Source: an uncultured Bacteroidota bacterium (GTDB taxonomy: Bacteria > Bacteroidota > Bacteroidia > Flavobacteriales > Flavobacteriaceae). From it: a DNA stretch of 64,000 nucleotides. Within the stretch, counting starts at the first letter, position 1. Each line of letters opens with the position of its first letter. Below are positions 45,491-56,078 of the stretch, in pieces. Both the position numbers and the translations under genes were made by a program. The stretch covers positions 31,973 through 95,972 of the forward strand of contig CACMZR010000008.1 of NCBI GenBank assembly GCA_902618245.1, in the 5' to 3' direction. The notes beneath the pieces were generated by a model, which was not told where the DNA came from, did no database searches, and was given only the letters and a program-made list of their open reading frames with translations.

Positions 45491-47623
45491 TTAGTCTACC
45501 TTTCCTTCTAATTGTAACACAAAAGCGTACTGATTTGCAACTTCTTTTAGGGAATTAAATCTACCTGAAAGTCCACTATGACCTGCTTCCATATTGGTCA
45601 ATAAAAACAATACGTTAGAGTCAGTTTTATTGTCCCTTAATTTTGCTACCCATTTTGTAGGTTCCCAGTACTGTACCTGAGAATCATGATATCCTGATGT
45701 AACCATAATATTGGGGTAATCTTGTTTTTTTACATTATCGTAGGGTGAATAAGAAATTATATAATTGTAATATTTTTCAAAATTTGGATTTCCCCACTCA
45801 TCGTATTCACCAGTAGTTAATGGAATACTTTTGTCAAGCATTGTAGTAATAACATCTACAAATGGTACAGATGCTATTACACTTTTATATAAAAAGGGTG
45901 CTTCATTTAATATTACTCCCATTAATAATCCGCCTGCAGATCCACCCATTGCGTGGATGTGATCAGCACTAGAAATTCCACTATTAATTAAAAATTTAGT
46001 AGAATCAATAAAGTCATTAAATGTATTTTTCTTATTCAACAACTTACCCTTTTCATACCAAGTACGCCCCAAATATTGTCCACCACGAACATGAACGATG
46101 GCGTAAATAAAACCTCGATTAAGGAGACTTAAACGATTTAAGGAAAAATATGGATCAATCGTATAACCGTAGGAGCCATAAGCGTAAACAAGTAATGGAG
46201 TGTTAGAATCTAGCTCTGTATCCTTATGATAAACTAAAGAAATAGGGATTTTTTCTCCATCTCTACTATTTGCCCAGAGTCTTTTTTCAATATAATTAGC
46301 AGATTTAAAATTTGAATTAGGAACTGATCTTTGCTTTAACATTTTTTTTGTTTTTGAATTCATGTCGTATTCAAAAATTGTTGTTGGGATTGATAATGAA
46401 GTATAACCGAAGCGAAAATTTGAAGTTTCAAAGTTAGGGTTAAACGACCCTGATAATGAATAAGTTTCACCTGTTACTGGTATGTAGTAATCTTCTGTTT
46501 CATCCCATCGTTTTACTTTTATTCTTGTAAGACCGTTCTCACGTTCAGTTACAACCCAATGATCACTAAAAATCTCAAAATCTTCTAACAAAACCTGGTC
46601 TCGATGTTCCAAAATATCAATCCAATTTTCACTTGAAGGATTATCAATCGAGGTTTCGGAAATCTTATAGTTATATGCTCCATCTTTATTATTCATTATG
46701 TAAAATTTATCTTTAAAATGTGAAACAGAATATTCAAGATTTCTTGTTCTTTTTTGAATTAATTTGAAATCAGAAAATGGTTCAGATGATTTAATAAATT
46801 GATATTCCGAGGTTAATGTACTATAAGATGATAAAAAAATATACTCTTTAGATTTAGACTCATCTATATATACGGAAAATGTTTCATCTTTTTCTTCATA
46901 GATAAGTGCATCCAAATTATCAGGCTTTGAAATGTCGTGTAGAAATACTTTTTCTGGTCTTAGTGTTTGTTCATTTTTTTTTACGTAAAAAAAATTATTA
47001 TTATTTGATGACCAAGCAGTTGACCCTGTTGTATTTTTAATATTTGTCTCAAGTACCTCGTTTGTTAGTAAATTTTTTACATAGAGTGTATACTTTCGCC
47101 TTGACTCAAGATCAATTCCATATATAACTTTAGTATTATCTGGACTTACATTAACACCAACTAGCTGAAAATAGTCATGTCCCTTTGCTAGCTTGTTACA
47201 ATCAAATAAAATTTCTTCATCTGCAGTTAAAGAATCTTTTTTTCTTGTGTAAATAGGGTACTGTTTCCCCTTTTCATATCGAGTTATATACCAGAAGCCA
47301 TTCGAAAAATATGGTACGGACTCGTCTTCTTCTTTTATTCTTTTCTTCATTTCAATGAACAAATCTTCTTTTAAGGATTTTGAACTTTTTGTCATTCTTT
47401 GGTAATAATCATTCTCTCTTTCCAAGTAATCAATAACTTCAGGATTTTCTTTTTCTTTAATCCAATAATAATTATCTACTCTAATATCACCGTGCTTTTT
47501 TAGCTGATATGGAATTTTCTCAGCCCTTGGAGCATTAATAGTTGAATCAAATTTCATTACAATTTTCTTTTTACAGCATACAAATGTAGATATGATGATC
47601 ATTATTTTAATAATCCTAAGCAT
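45491..47623 (-). CDS. ptrB: Oligopeptidase B (S9 prolyl oligopeptidase family)
   Basis: 710 aa from the ATG at 47623, overlapping the threonine aldolase stop by 8 bp (the track uses a TTG three codons earlier). Serine peptidase cutting short peptides after basic residues. A beta-propeller (about 80-400) precedes an alpha/beta hydrolase domain: nucleophile in [10 protein letters not shown], acidic residue region [13 protein letters not shown], His in [10 protein letters not shown], and DEWGNP. The hydrophobic N-terminus with FVCC suggests export or lipid anchoring, unlike cytoplasmic E. coli PtrB. Assignment is confident; localisation is inferred. Confidence 0.9.
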   Translation of the reverse strand: MLRIIKIMIIISTFVCCKKKIVMKFDSTINAPRAEKIPYQLKKHGDIRVDNYYWIKEKENPEVIDYLERENDYYQRMTKSSKSLKEDLFIEMKKRIKEEDESVPYFSNGFWYITRYEKGKQYPIYTRKKDSLTADEEILFDCNKLAKGHDYFQLVGVNVSPDNTKVIYGIDLESRRKYTLYVKNLLTNEVLETNIKNTTGSTAWSSNNNNFFYVKKNEQTLRPEKVFLHDISKPDNLDALIYEEKDETFSVYIDESKSKEYIFLSSYSTLTSEYQFIKSSEPFSDFKLIQKRTRNLEYSVSHFKDKFYIMNNKDGAYNYKISETSIDNPSSENWIDILEHRDQVLLEDFEIFSDHWVVTERENGLTRIKVKRWDETEDYYIPVTGETYSLSGSFNPNFETSNFRFGYTSLSIPTTIFEYDMNSKTKKMLKQRSVPNSNFKSANYIEKRLWANSRDGEKIPISLVYHKDTELDSNTPLLVYAYGSYGYTIDPYFSLNRLSLLNRGFIYAIVHVRGGQYLGRTWYEKGKLLNKKNTFNDFIDSTKFLINSGISSADHIHAMGGSAGGLLMGVILNEAPFLYKSVIASVPFVDVITTMLDKSIPLTTGEYDEWGNPNFEKYYNYIISYSPYDNVKKQDYPNIMVTSGYHDSQVQYWEPTKWVAKLRDNKTDSNVLFLLTNMEAGHSGLSGRFNSLKEVANQYAFVLQLEGKVD

Positions 47624-48647
47624 AATATTCAATTTTAGGCAATGTTTTTAAAAGGTATGCATGTTGATCTTCTGTATAGTCTCTATGGGTTACAATTCGT
47701 AATTTTCCTTTACCAAGGCTCATTATTAATATGTTTTTATTTTTTAATTTTTCAACAAACGAAACTTCATCATATTGTTTCTTTAGCGAAAAAATAATAA
47801 TGTTTGTCTCAACCGGATTTATCTCATTTACATATGTGCAGTTCTTAAGTGTGCTAGCGATCTCTTTTGCTTTTTTATGATCAGTATTAAGGTCTGAACG
47901 ATGATGTTTTAATGCATAACTTCCAGCAGCTGCTAAATATCCCGCTTGTCTCATTCCACCTCCAAATACCTTTCTAATTCTTAATGCTTTATTAATATTT
48001 TTTTTAGATCCTACTAGAACTGAACCCACTGGACAACCTAAACCCTTACTTAAACAAAGGGAGATTGTGTCAAAAAGTTCGCCGTATTGTTTTGGACTTT
48101 CTTTGGTAACTTCCAATGCGTTCCAAAGTCTTGCCCCATCTAAATGTAAACCAAGTTTTTTTTTGTCGCATAGTTCTCTGATTTTGACTATTTCATTTAA
48201 ATCATAAATAGCCCCACCCCCCTTATTGGTTGTGTTTTCTAAACACACCAAACTTGTTTTAGGACTATGGTAAAAATCGGGTGGATTAATAGATTCATTA
48301 ATCTGTTCAGCTGTAATTCTTCCCCTATCACCTGAAATCATTTTACAGGAAACACCAGAGTTAAAGCTAACACCACCACCTTCATAATTAAATATATGTG
48401 AAAAATGATCACATATAATTTGTTCTCCTGGTTGGGTATGAATTTTTATAGCTGTTTGATTTGTCATAGTTCCAGAGGGAAAAAAAAGTGCAGATTCTTT
48501 TCCAAATAATGAAGCTAAGTCTTGTTCAAGCTTATTGACCGAAGGATCTTCTTTGAAAACATCATCTCCTACAGGAGCTGAAAACATGGCCTCAAGCATT
48601 TTAAAAGAAGGCTTTGTTATTGTATCGCTAATTAAATTGACAATCAT
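47616..48647 (-). CDS. ltaE: Low-specificity threonine aldolase
   Basis: 343-aa PLP enzyme splitting threonine or allo-threonine to glycine and acetaldehyde. N-terminal LISDTITKPS with APVGDDVFKEDPSVN, then FFPSGTMTNQTAI, the HLDGARLWNA cofactor Asp and the PLP lysine in SLCLSKGLGCPVGS. Length is normal. It starts 3 bp after the metalloprotease stop and overlaps the start of ptrB, so the three are likely one transcript. Confidence 0.94.
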   Translation of the reverse strand: MIVNLISDTITKPSFKMLEAMFSAPVGDDVFKEDPSVNKLEQDLASLFGKESALFFPSGTMTNQTAIKIHTQPGEQIICDHFSHIFNYEGGGVSFNSGVSCKMISGDRGRITAEQINESINPPDFYHSPKTSLVCLENTTNKGGGAIYDLNEIVKIRELCDKKKLGLHLDGARLWNALEVTKESPKQYGELFDTISLCLSKGLGCPVGSVLVGSKKNINKALRIRKVFGGGMRQAGYLAAAGSYALKHHRSDLNTDHKKAKEIASTLKNCTYVNEINPVETNIIIFSLKKQYDEVSFVEKLKNKNILIMSLGKGKLRIVTHRDYTEDQHAYLLKTLPKIEYYA

Positions 48648-48650
48648 AAA

Positions 48651-51074
48651 TCAAAAATCACATGAATAATTTCCTATTGGAGATCCATCAGGAAGTTTCT
48701 TGGTGCTAGGCAATCTAATTGAAAGGGGATCAGTAAAGAATTTATCAATTTGGGAACGATATACTTCTGAAAAACCGTATTCATTTTGTGCTGCAAGCCA
48801 GCGATCTAATTCAATTAGTTGATTAAAAACAGTAGCTTTTACTATTGTATTTGCATTTTTTTGAAGACCCAATATAATTATATGCTTAAGAATATTATTT
48901 TTCACTATATCGTTCAATTGCTGAAAATGTTTATTTCTATATTCAGCCTTAAAATGTGAGTCAATTAAATTATTTAATGTCTCACTTAAAGAAAGTTGAT
49001 TACTGTCAAAACCATATTGAGTGACTAATCGGTTAGCACGCTCAGGATGAAGTAACATTTTTATAAAGTTTTCACTTGTAATATTTGCAACACCTAGATA
49101 ATCGAATGTTATACCTGTATCGGATAAAAAATTTTCTCTAGTTCGTGGATTGAAAAAAGAACGAGGCGGAAGAAGATCACGCAAATTTTCTGGAATAGTT
49201 AAAGATTCAGGAGATAATGCTTTTTGGAAAGCTAATAGAGCATTCCTCTGATTTGTACCATCAACAACTTTCACTTTATACTTTTGTGATCCCTTTACAG
49301 CATAATCATAATCAACCCCTCCGATTAATTTAACAACCGCTTCCATTTGATATCTGTGGAGCAAATAAATTGGAACCATTCGATCTTCAAGCGTACTATA
49401 AGTTTCACCATCTCTTAGATGATTTATGGAAAAGTTTTGAAGGGCCTTCTTGCGAATGTCTAACAAACGTATAAGCTCTGTTGTAGGGTTACTACCATTA
49501 TCCCATAAGTGAGCAAGTGGATGAGCACCACCAATGGGTCTTGCGTCTTTATCGGTAATAAATCGGTGTCCATTCAAAGCACTTTTATTTAAAATAGAAT
49601 CAAGAGCTTTTTTTTCATTAATATCTTTTGGGAAGTGACTATATGAATAAGCTACACTAATTTTATCCCATTCACCTATACCTTTTTCATACGCCTCAGA
49701 AATAGAAATTTCTCCATTACTAAACATAATATTAGGATGCGGATAATCCATGACTGAGCTTCTTAAATTTGAACTTGCTGTAAAATTGTGCGCAAAGCCT
49801 AATGTATGACCGATTTCGTGTGCTGATAACTGACGTATCCTAGATAATGCCATTTCAAGTGCAATATTTTCTTTATTGTTGTCTTCTAAGAAGGGTTGCT
49901 CAATAAGTCCAAGGGCTATCATAAAATCCTGTCTAATTCGAAGACTCCCTAATGTTACGTGTCCTTTGATAATTTCACCTGTTCTTGGATCTATAACACT
50001 TGAACCATAACTCCATCCTCTTGTAGAACGATGAACCCATTGGATTACGTTATACCTGATATCTAACGGATCAGCATCATTAGGTAACATTTTTATTTGA
50101 AATGCATTTTTAAACCCAATATTTTCAAAAGCCTGTTTCCACCACATTCCACCTTCTATCAGAGCACTTCGAACAGGCTCAGGAGTTCCATTATCTAAAT
50201 AATAAACAATTGGTTCAACAGGTTCACTAAAATTGGCAGATGGATTTTTTTTTATAAGACGATGACGTAATAGATATTGTTTTTTTGTAGGTTGGCTAAC
50301 AGGGGTTGTATAGTCATAAAAGGTCAATGCGTTTGCGCCAGACCTAGGATCAAATTGACGTGGTTTGTAATTTGAATCAGGTAATGAGACAAATGAATGA
50401 TGCTGATTCAGTGTAATTGACTCTGGGGTTGGTGTTACAGATGATATTAATGAGCCAGAAGGTGTTCCAGAAAAGGTTAACATTATGTCAAATTCAATAT
50501 TTTTTGGAAAAGCTTTAGTTCTAGGTAATGAAATTGCAGACCGTTTAGGATCTATTTCATAATCACCTTCACCCATTAGACTTAGCCGATTGGCCACCCC
50601 ATGAGCATCTTGCATCAAAAAAGGGGTTAAATCAATTACATATCCACTTTCAGAAATTTCAACTATAGGAAAACCAAAAAGGACCGATCTTGCAAATGCC
50701 TCATTTACAGATTTTTTTTCCTTTGGATTTTCTGATGTTGAACGATAGCTAAGGTTTGGTTGAATAAGCATCAATTTGTCACCAAATTTTGAAAAATATA
50801 CAATACGCTGATTCCCAAGTTGACCTCGGTCAAGACCAATATCATTGTTGCCCATACCAGAGCTTAGACTGTTAACATAAAGGAATTCTTTTTCAAGTTC
50901 ATTTACTGTTAAATAGATAAGATCTTTATCATAATTATAAGTGAAATCAAAAAAGCCAGAAAAAGTTAAATTTTTTTCTGAAAATTTATTTGATTTTAAT
51001 TTGCCTTTATTTTGCGCTGAGTTGATGAAAGAAATCAGGAAAAACAAAAAGCATAAAAATGTTTTAATTTTCAT
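48651..51074 (-). CDS. Secreted zinc-dependent metalloprotease (DUF5117/DUF4953 type)
   Basis: About 807 aa. The start is set at 51074 (MKIKTFLCFLFFLISFINSAQ, a signal peptide); ATG at 51086 is an alternative. The track start at 51218 would add a non-homologous hydrophobic stretch and run into prfB. An N-terminal beta region (about 30-330) precedes a metzincin-like zinc site HEIGHTLGFAHNF (about residue 387) with SVMDYPHPN resembling a Met-turn. These large proteins are common in Bacteroidota and are annotated as DUF5117 and DUF4953 metalloproteases; substrates are unknown. First gene of the probable protease-ltaE-ptrB transcript. Confidence 0.87.
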   Translation of the reverse strand: MKIKTFLCFLFFLISFINSAQNKGKLKSNKFSEKNLTFSGFFDFTYNYDKDLIYLTVNELEKEFLYVNSLSSGMGNNDIGLDRGQLGNQRIVYFSKFGDKLMLIQPNLSYRSTSENPKEKKSVNEAFARSVLFGFPIVEISESGYVIDLTPFLMQDAHGVANRLSLMGEGDYEIDPKRSAISLPRTKAFPKNIEFDIMLTFSGTPSGSLISSVTPTPESITLNQHHSFVSLPDSNYKPRQFDPRSGANALTFYDYTTPVSQPTKKQYLLRHRLIKKNPSANFSEPVEPIVYYLDNGTPEPVRSALIEGGMWWKQAFENIGFKNAFQIKMLPNDADPLDIRYNVIQWVHRSTRGWSYGSSVIDPRTGEIIKGHVTLGSLRIRQDFMIALGLIEQPFLEDNNKENIALEMALSRIRQLSAHEIGHTLGFAHNFTASSNLRSSVMDYPHPNIMFSNGEISISEAYEKGIGEWDKISVAYSYSHFPKDINEKKALDSILNKSALNGHRFITDKDARPIGGAHPLAHLWDNGSNPTTELIRLLDIRKKALQNFSINHLRDGETYSTLEDRMVPIYLLHRYQMEAVVKLIGGVDYDYAVKGSQKYKVKVVDGTNQRNALLAFQKALSPESLTIPENLRDLLPPRSFFNPRTRENFLSDTGITFDYLGVANITSENFIKMLLHPERANRLVTQYGFDSNQLSLSETLNNLIDSHFKAEYRNKHFQQLNDIVKNNILKHIIILGLQKNANTIVKATVFNQLIELDRWLAAQNEYGFSEVYRSQIDKFFTDPLSIRLPSTKKLPDGSPIGNYSCDF

Positions 51075-51183
51075 TGAACTTTTCATAAAAATAAAATTAC
51101 TAAAAACTAATAACATCATATACAGTAATATACTAGTAAAAAGTTGAAACCTCTGACTAAATATATTTTTTTTAAATTTAAAA

Positions 51184-52285
51184 ATGATTACTACAGAGCA
51201 GTTTAAAGATATCATCAATCGCCTTGGTGCCCTAAGACGCTATCTTTGACATTGATTCAAAAGAAATAGAAATAGAGAACGAAGAAGAAAAATCTTTGTC
51301 CCCAGACTTCTGGAATAACGTTCAGGAAGCTGAAAAGCACATGAAAAAACTACGTAACCTTAAAGAATGGGTTACTAATTTTAATGAACTCAAAAGTAAA
51401 ATTGAAGAGTTAGAGATTTATTTGGAATTCGCTAAAAATGGTGAATCTAATCCTAACGAAATTTTAATTATTTATAACGAAACATTGGGTTTACTTGAAA
51501 ATCTTGAATTTAAAAATATGCTTTCAGATGAGGGTGATAATTTAAGTGCTGTTATACAAATCACTGCTGGAGCGGGTGGTACCGAAAGCTGTGACTGGGC
51601 TGAAATGTTAATGCGGATGTATTTAATGTGGGCTGAAAAAAAAGAATTTAATATAAGAGAACTGAATAATCAGGCTGGTGATGTTGCTGGATTAAAAACC
51701 GTAACTTTAGAGTTAGAAGGTGAATTTGCATTTGGCTGGCTAAAAGGGGAAAATGGAGTTCATAGATTAGTTCGTATTTCACCTTTTGATAGTAATGCAA
51801 AAAGACACACTTCTTTTGCATCTGTTTATGTTTATCCATTAGTTGACGATAATATACAGATCAAAATTAATCCTTCTGATATTTCTTGGGAAACAATGCG
51901 AGCTAGTGGTGCTGGTGGCCAAAATGTGAATAAAGTAGAAACAGCTGTTAGACTTCGTCATAAGAACAGTGGTATAATAATTGAAAATTCTGAAACTAGA
52001 TCACAACTAGAAAATAAAAATAAAGCGATGCAGCTTTTACGTTCACAGCTATATGAGATAGAACTTCAAAAAAAATTTGCTGAAAGAGATAAGATTGAAG
52101 CTGAAAAAAAGAAAATTGAGTGGGGATCACAAATACGAAATTACGTAATGCATCCTTATAAACTTGTAAAAGATGTTAGATCTCAGCACGAGGTTAATGA
52201 CGTAGATGCTGTAATGAATGGACAAATTGATTCTTTTTTAAAGGCCTATTTAATGACAACAAAACAAAATGACCAAAAAAAATAG
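51184..52285 (+). CDS. prfB: Peptide chain release factor 2, with programmed +1 frameshift
   Basis: 366 aa once read correctly. ATG at 51184 opens a 21-codon frame ending TAT CTT TGA C at 51241-51250. A +1 shift on CTT-T skips T51247 and continues GAC ATT GAT into the long frame. The track shows only the second frame from an internal TTG at 51296. RF2 terminates at UGA and UAA; motifs are SPF (ISPFDSNAKRHTSF) and the catalytic GGQ (RASGAGGQNVNK). The classical upstream SD-like AGGGGG is replaced by AAGACGC, which has no strong SD match. Autoregulation: scarce RF2 lets the ribosome shift. The HAD gene overlaps the 3' end by 17 bp. Confidence 0.95.
51244..51250 (+). promoter_or_regulatory. prfB +1 frameshift site CTTTGAC
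   Basis: CTT TGA C is the universal RF2 slippery stop. Reading CTT and slipping one base forward replaces the UGA with GAC. The in-frame TGA at 51247 ends the leader frame after 21 codons. Confidence 0.95.
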
Positions 52286-52904
52286 TACTTCAGATATAAA
52301 AAACATAATCTTTGATCTTGGAGGAGTACTCATTGATTGGAATCCTGATTATGTTTTTTTAAAAGTTTTTAAGGGTGATAAGTTAAAATTAAAGGAGTTT
52401 TACGAAAAAGTATGCACTTTTGAATGGAATGAAAATCAAGATGCAGGATATCCACTTGACAAAGCGACCGAAGACAGAATTAAAATATTTCCTGAATATG
52501 AGGATCAAATTAGAATGTATTATGGCAAATGGGAGGAAATGATTGGTGGAGAAATCAAAGAGGTCGTGACAATATTAAAAAATCTTGTTAAAGAAAATAA
52601 TTTTCGTGTTTTAGCTTTAACTAATTGGAGCGCAGAAACCTTTCCAATAGCTTTGAAAAAATTTGATTTTCTGCATTTATTTGAGGGAATAGTTGTATCA
52701 GGTACTGAAAAAACCAGAAAACCATTTTCCGACATTTATGAAATAATTTTGAATAGATATAATTTAATAGCAACCGAATCTATTTTTATAGATGATAATA
52801 TTCGCAATATTAAAGCTGCTAATAAATTTGGTATCAAAACAATTCATTTTAAAGATCCATTACAATTAAAAACAGATCTAGAAATTAATGGAATCTTGCA
52901 ATAA
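52269..52904 (+). CDS. HAD-superfamily hydrolase
   Basis: 211 aa. All four HAD motifs appear: nucleophile NIIFDLGGVLIDWN (Asp 16), LALTNWS (motif II Thr), RKPFSDIYE (motif III Lys) and IFIDDNIRNI (motif IV). The helical cap lies between motifs I and II. Substrate unknown; close relatives are annotated as haloacid-dehalogenase-like phosphatases. Starts inside the 3' end of prfB and abuts the GNAT gene. Confidence 0.9.
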   Translation: MTKKNSTSDIKNIIFDLGGVLIDWNPDYVFLKVFKGDKLKLKEFYEKVCTFEWNENQDAGYPLDKATEDRIKIFPEYEDQIRMYYGKWEEMIGGEIKEVVTILKNLVKENNFRVLALTNWSAETFPIALKKFDFLHLFEGIVVSGTEKTRKPFSDIYEIILNRYNLIATESIFIDDNIRNIKAANKFGIKTIHFKDPLQLKTDLEINGILQ

Positions 52905-53429
52905 ATGATAAAATCCTTTATTTTAAGATTAATATCAATTGATGATTTAAATGATTTAAGATCAATCTCAATAGAAACTTTTAAGCAAACATTTGCAGCA
53001 CAAAACACTAGAGAAAATATTCGTTTATACCTAAAAAATAAAATCAGCACAAAACAGTTAAGAAAAGAAATTTGTGATCCAAATTCTAAATTTTACTTTG
53101 TTTACCAAAAAAATAAAATTATTGGTTATTTAAAGATAAATTTTAATGATTCCCAAAGGGAGAAAATGTATCTACATAATGGCTTTGAAATTGAAAGAAT
53201 ATATTTAATCGCAGAATTTCAAGGCAAGGGTCTAGGAAAAAAACTTTTAACTAAAATTTTAAATATGGGTAAAGAAATGGGCTACAAGAAAGTATGGTTA
53301 GGTGTTTGGGAGAACAACTTTAGAGCTATTAGATTCTATAAAAAATACGGGTTTAAAAAATTTGGACAACACAATTTTTTGTTGGGAAATGACTTACAAA
53401 CTGATTATTTGTTGGAAATGGATGTTTAA
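52905..53429 (+). CDS. GNAT-family N-acetyltransferase
   Basis: 174 aa. The GNAT core has IERIYLIAEFQGKGLGKKLL (acetyl-CoA binding, about residues 97-116), then the helix and VWLGVWENNFRAIRFYKKYGF. The N-terminus has an amphipathic helix typical of the fold. No specific substrate is indicated. It begins directly after the HAD stop and ends convergent to dnaB, 7 bp away. Confidence 0.92.
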   Translation: MIKSFILRLISIDDLNDLRSISIETFKQTFAAQNTRENIRLYLKNKISTKQLRKEICDPNSKFYFVYQKNKIIGYLKINFNDSQREKMYLHNGFEIERIYLIAEFQGKGLGKKLLTKILNMGKEMGYKKVWLGVWENNFRAIRFYKKYGFKKFGQHNFLLGNDLQTDYLLEMDV

Positions 53430-53436
53430 ATAAAAT

Positions 53437-54975
53437 TTAAAAAGGTGAAAGCTTATCAGGTTTATTATCGCCAAACTCTGAGTCAAAATCATCAGAATCT
53501 TTTGAGTTTCCAGATTCTATTCTTTCGTTACTATTAGGATTCATTTTAGATTGAAATTCAAATGGAGTATCGAATGTTTCAAGATCCTCAAATTTACCAA
53601 GATGAGGGATAAATTTCATTCTAATATTATCCAAACCACCATTTCTATGTTTAGCTATAATTAATTCTGCTTGACCCTGAGAAGGTGTATGTTCATTATC
53701 ATCCCATTCATCTATATTGTAATATTCTGGACGATATATAAATGAAACTATATCAGCATCTTGCTCTATTGCTCCAGACTCTCTTAAATCAGATAACATA
53801 GGTCTTTTAGTTCCACCACGTGTCTCTACAGCTCTAGATAATTGTGATAAAGCTATTACTGGTATATCAAGTTCTTTAGCTAGAGATTTTAAATTTCTAG
53901 AAATTATTGAAATTTCTTGTTCTCTATTTCCAGCTTTACTATTTGTACCAGATGTCATCAATTGTAAATAGTCGACAATGATGAGTTTAATTCCATTTTG
54001 AGAAGCTAGGCGTCGAGCCTTTGCTCTTAGATCAAAGATTGACAAAGAAGGAGTATCATCTATAAAAAGTGGAGCTTTTTCTAGATCAGTTACTTTGATG
54101 TTCAATTGCTGCCATTCATGATCTAATAATTTACCTGTTCTCAATTTTTCGGATGATAGTCCAGTTTCGGCAGATATTAATCTTGTAATAAGCTGTACAG
54201 AGGACATTTCTAAAGAGAAAAATGCAACTGGAATTCCTTTTGTTACTGAAATTTTTCTTGCCATTGAAAGAGTCAATGCTGTCTTACCCATACCTGGTCT
54301 AGCAGCGATTATTATTAAATCACTAGATTGCCAACCTGATGTCAATTTATCAAGCTTTTCAAAACCTGTTGAAATACCACTTAAGCCCTCTCGGTTGGAA
54401 ATATCTTCTATACGTTTTTTTGCTTCTAAAACAAGATTTTGTGCCGTTTCAGATGATTTTTTTATATTTCCTTGAGTTACGTCATACAATTTTGATTCTG
54501 CCTGGTCAAGTAAATCAAAAACATCAGTACTTTCTAAATATGCAGTTTCTATAATTTCATTTGAAATTCTAATTAAACTACGTTGAATAAATTTTTGTAG
54601 AATTATTCTTGCATGAAATTCTATGTGAGCAGATGAGGCTACTTTTTGTGACAATTGAACCAAATAAAACTCTCCTCCTACTTGGTCTAATTTTCCTTCT
54701 TTTCGTAATGCAGATGAAACAGTAAGAAGATCTATTGGTTGGGAGTCATGAAAAAGACTATATATTGATTCAAAAATGAACTGATGAGCTTTCTTATAAA
54801 AAGCTTCTGGTTGCAATATATCAATTACTTCATCTACACCTTTTTTGTCAATTAACATTGCCCCTAAAACAGCCTCCTCTAATTCAACAGCTTGCGGAGG
54901 TATTTTTCCTTTTTGTAGATTTATAACGGTAGGTTGTATAATTTTTTTTAGACCTTCAGGTTTCTTGTTTTCCAT
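53437..54975 (-). CDS. dnaB: Replicative DNA helicase
   Basis: 512 aa hexameric helicase of the replication fork. N-terminal domain with PPQAVELEEAVLGAML (about 27-42), linker, then a RecA-like core: Walker A ARPGMGKTAL (about 225-234), ISTGFEKLDKLTSGW, Walker B IIVDYLQLM, the SRNLKSLAKELDIPVIALSQLSR sensor and LRESGAIEQDADI. The acidic, low-complexity tail after about residue 470 (NSKDSDDFDSEF) is extra to the core. ATG at 54973-54975. The 103 bp upstream hold no full TAnnTTTG. Confidence 0.96.
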   Translation of the reverse strand: MENKKPEGLKKIIQPTVINLQKGKIPPQAVELEEAVLGAMLIDKKGVDEVIDILQPEAFYKKAHQFIFESIYSLFHDSQPIDLLTVSSALRKEGKLDQVGGEFYLVQLSQKVASSAHIEFHARIILQKFIQRSLIRISNEIIETAYLESTDVFDLLDQAESKLYDVTQGNIKKSSETAQNLVLEAKKRIEDISNREGLSGISTGFEKLDKLTSGWQSSDLIIIAARPGMGKTALTLSMARKISVTKGIPVAFFSLEMSSVQLITRLISAETGLSSEKLRTGKLLDHEWQQLNIKVTDLEKAPLFIDDTPSLSIFDLRAKARRLASQNGIKLIIVDYLQLMTSGTNSKAGNREQEISIISRNLKSLAKELDIPVIALSQLSRAVETRGGTKRPMLSDLRESGAIEQDADIVSFIYRPEYYNIDEWDDNEHTPSQGQAELIIAKHRNGGLDNIRMKFIPHLGKFEDLETFDTPFEFQSKMNPNSNERIESGNSKDSDDFDSEFGDNKPDKLSPF

Positions 54976-55078
54976 TGGACTAAAATAAATAATTTTATCA
55001 ACGCCTACATAAATTGGTTATCCCCAATCTATGAAAAAGACCTGTTTATAAGTTACACGTTTTTGTTAAGAACCATAA

Positions 55079-56032
55079 TTATTCTAAAATCTCACCCATC
55101 CGAATAAATTTGTTCCGCCGATGTTCGATTCTTGTTCGTGATCCAATTTTTGAAATTTGTTTGAAAGCAGAAATAATTTCTTTTTTCACGTTTAAAAATG
55201 TTGTTTCTCTATCAAAGTGTGCTCCACCAAGAGGTTCTTTAATGATTTTATCTATTAACTTATTTTGTAACATGTCTTTAGAGGTCAACTTAAGTGCTTC
55301 TGCAGCTTCCTCTTTATGCTCCCAACTTCTCCATAATATTGAAGAACACGATTCAGGTGATATTACCGAATACCATGTATTCTCAAGCATAAATATTTTA
55401 TCACCCACTCCAATACCTAAGGCACCTCCAGATGCACCTTCACCGATAATAATCACAAAGATTGGAACTGATAATGACATCATTTCATATATATTTCGTG
55501 CAATTGCTTCGCCTTGTCCCCTTTCTTCAGCCTCTAAACCAGGAAAAGCTCCTGGAGTATCAATAAAAGTGATGATGGGGATATCAAACTTCTCAGCAGA
55601 CTTCATTAATCTTAAGGCTTTACGGTATCCTTCGGGATTAGCCATTCCAAAATTCCGGTATTGCCGAGTTTTTGTATTATATCCCTTTTGAGTTCCAATA
55701 AACATGAATGATTGTGAATCTATTTTACCAAGGCCCCCTACCATAGCTTTGTCATCAGCTACATTTCGATCTCCGTGAAGTTCTAGAAAGGTTCCATTTG
55801 TTAAAGAGTTAATGTAATCTAAAGTATAAGGTCTAGAGGGATGGCGTGATAACTGAACTCGTTGCCAGGCTGTCAAATTACCGTAAATTTGCTTTTTTAC
55901 TTTTTCAAGTTTTTTTTCAATTTGTGAACATGTTTCAGATACATCAACATTGCTTTCTGATCCAATCAATTTACATTTTTCGAGTTGCTCTTGCATCTCC
56001 TTAACTGGTAATTCGAATTCCAAATATTCCAT
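55079..56032 (-). CDS. accA: Acetyl-CoA carboxylase carboxyltransferase, alpha subunit
   Basis: 317 aa from the ATG at 56032 ([13 protein letters not shown]). The track's start at 56053 is a TTG lying in the promoter. Makes malonyl-CoA with AccD for fatty-acid synthesis. [56 protein letters not shown] and [12 protein letters not shown] are diagnostic. A TACATTTG element ends 18 bases upstream. Confidence 0.97.
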   Translation of the reverse strand: MEYLEFELPVKEMQEQLEKCKLIGSESNVDVSETCSQIEKKLEKVKKQIYGNLTAWQRVQLSRHPSRPYTLDYINSLTNGTFLELHGDRNVADDKAMVGGLGKIDSQSFMFIGTQKGYNTKTRQYRNFGMANPEGYRKALRLMKSAEKFDIPIITFIDTPGAFPGLEAEERGQGEAIARNIYEMMSLSVPIFVIIIGEGASGGALGIGVGDKIFMLENTWYSVISPESCSSILWRSWEHKEEAAEALKLTSKDMLQNKLIDKIIKEPLGGAHFDRETTFLNVKKEIISAFKQISKIGSRTRIEHRRNKFIRMGEILE

Positions 56033-56050
56033 ACACTTTGATTGTAAAAA

Positions 56051-56058
56051 CAAATGTA
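56051..56058 (-). promoter_or_regulatory. Candidate -7 promoter element for accA
   Basis: TACATTTG on the minus strand fits TAnnTTTG. The TTG at its end is the false track start; a transcript beginning near 56047 would contain only the ATG at 56032. Confidence 0.55.
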
Positions 56059-56078
56059 AAAATTCTTCACAATTAGAT

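Noticed and set aside
51087-51218. N-terminal extension of the metalloprotease to 51218
   Set aside because: It would overlap the prfB start and place a hydrophobic non-homologous segment before a good signal peptide at 51074.
55018-55026. TTATCCCCA, similar to a DnaA box, upstream of dnaB
   Set aside because: Single imperfect copy with no cluster, no dnaA and no AT-rich unwinding region; not an origin.
55110-55691. 193-aa plus-strand ORF
   Set aside because: Lies wholly antisense to accA, whose reading is certain; no recognisable domain.
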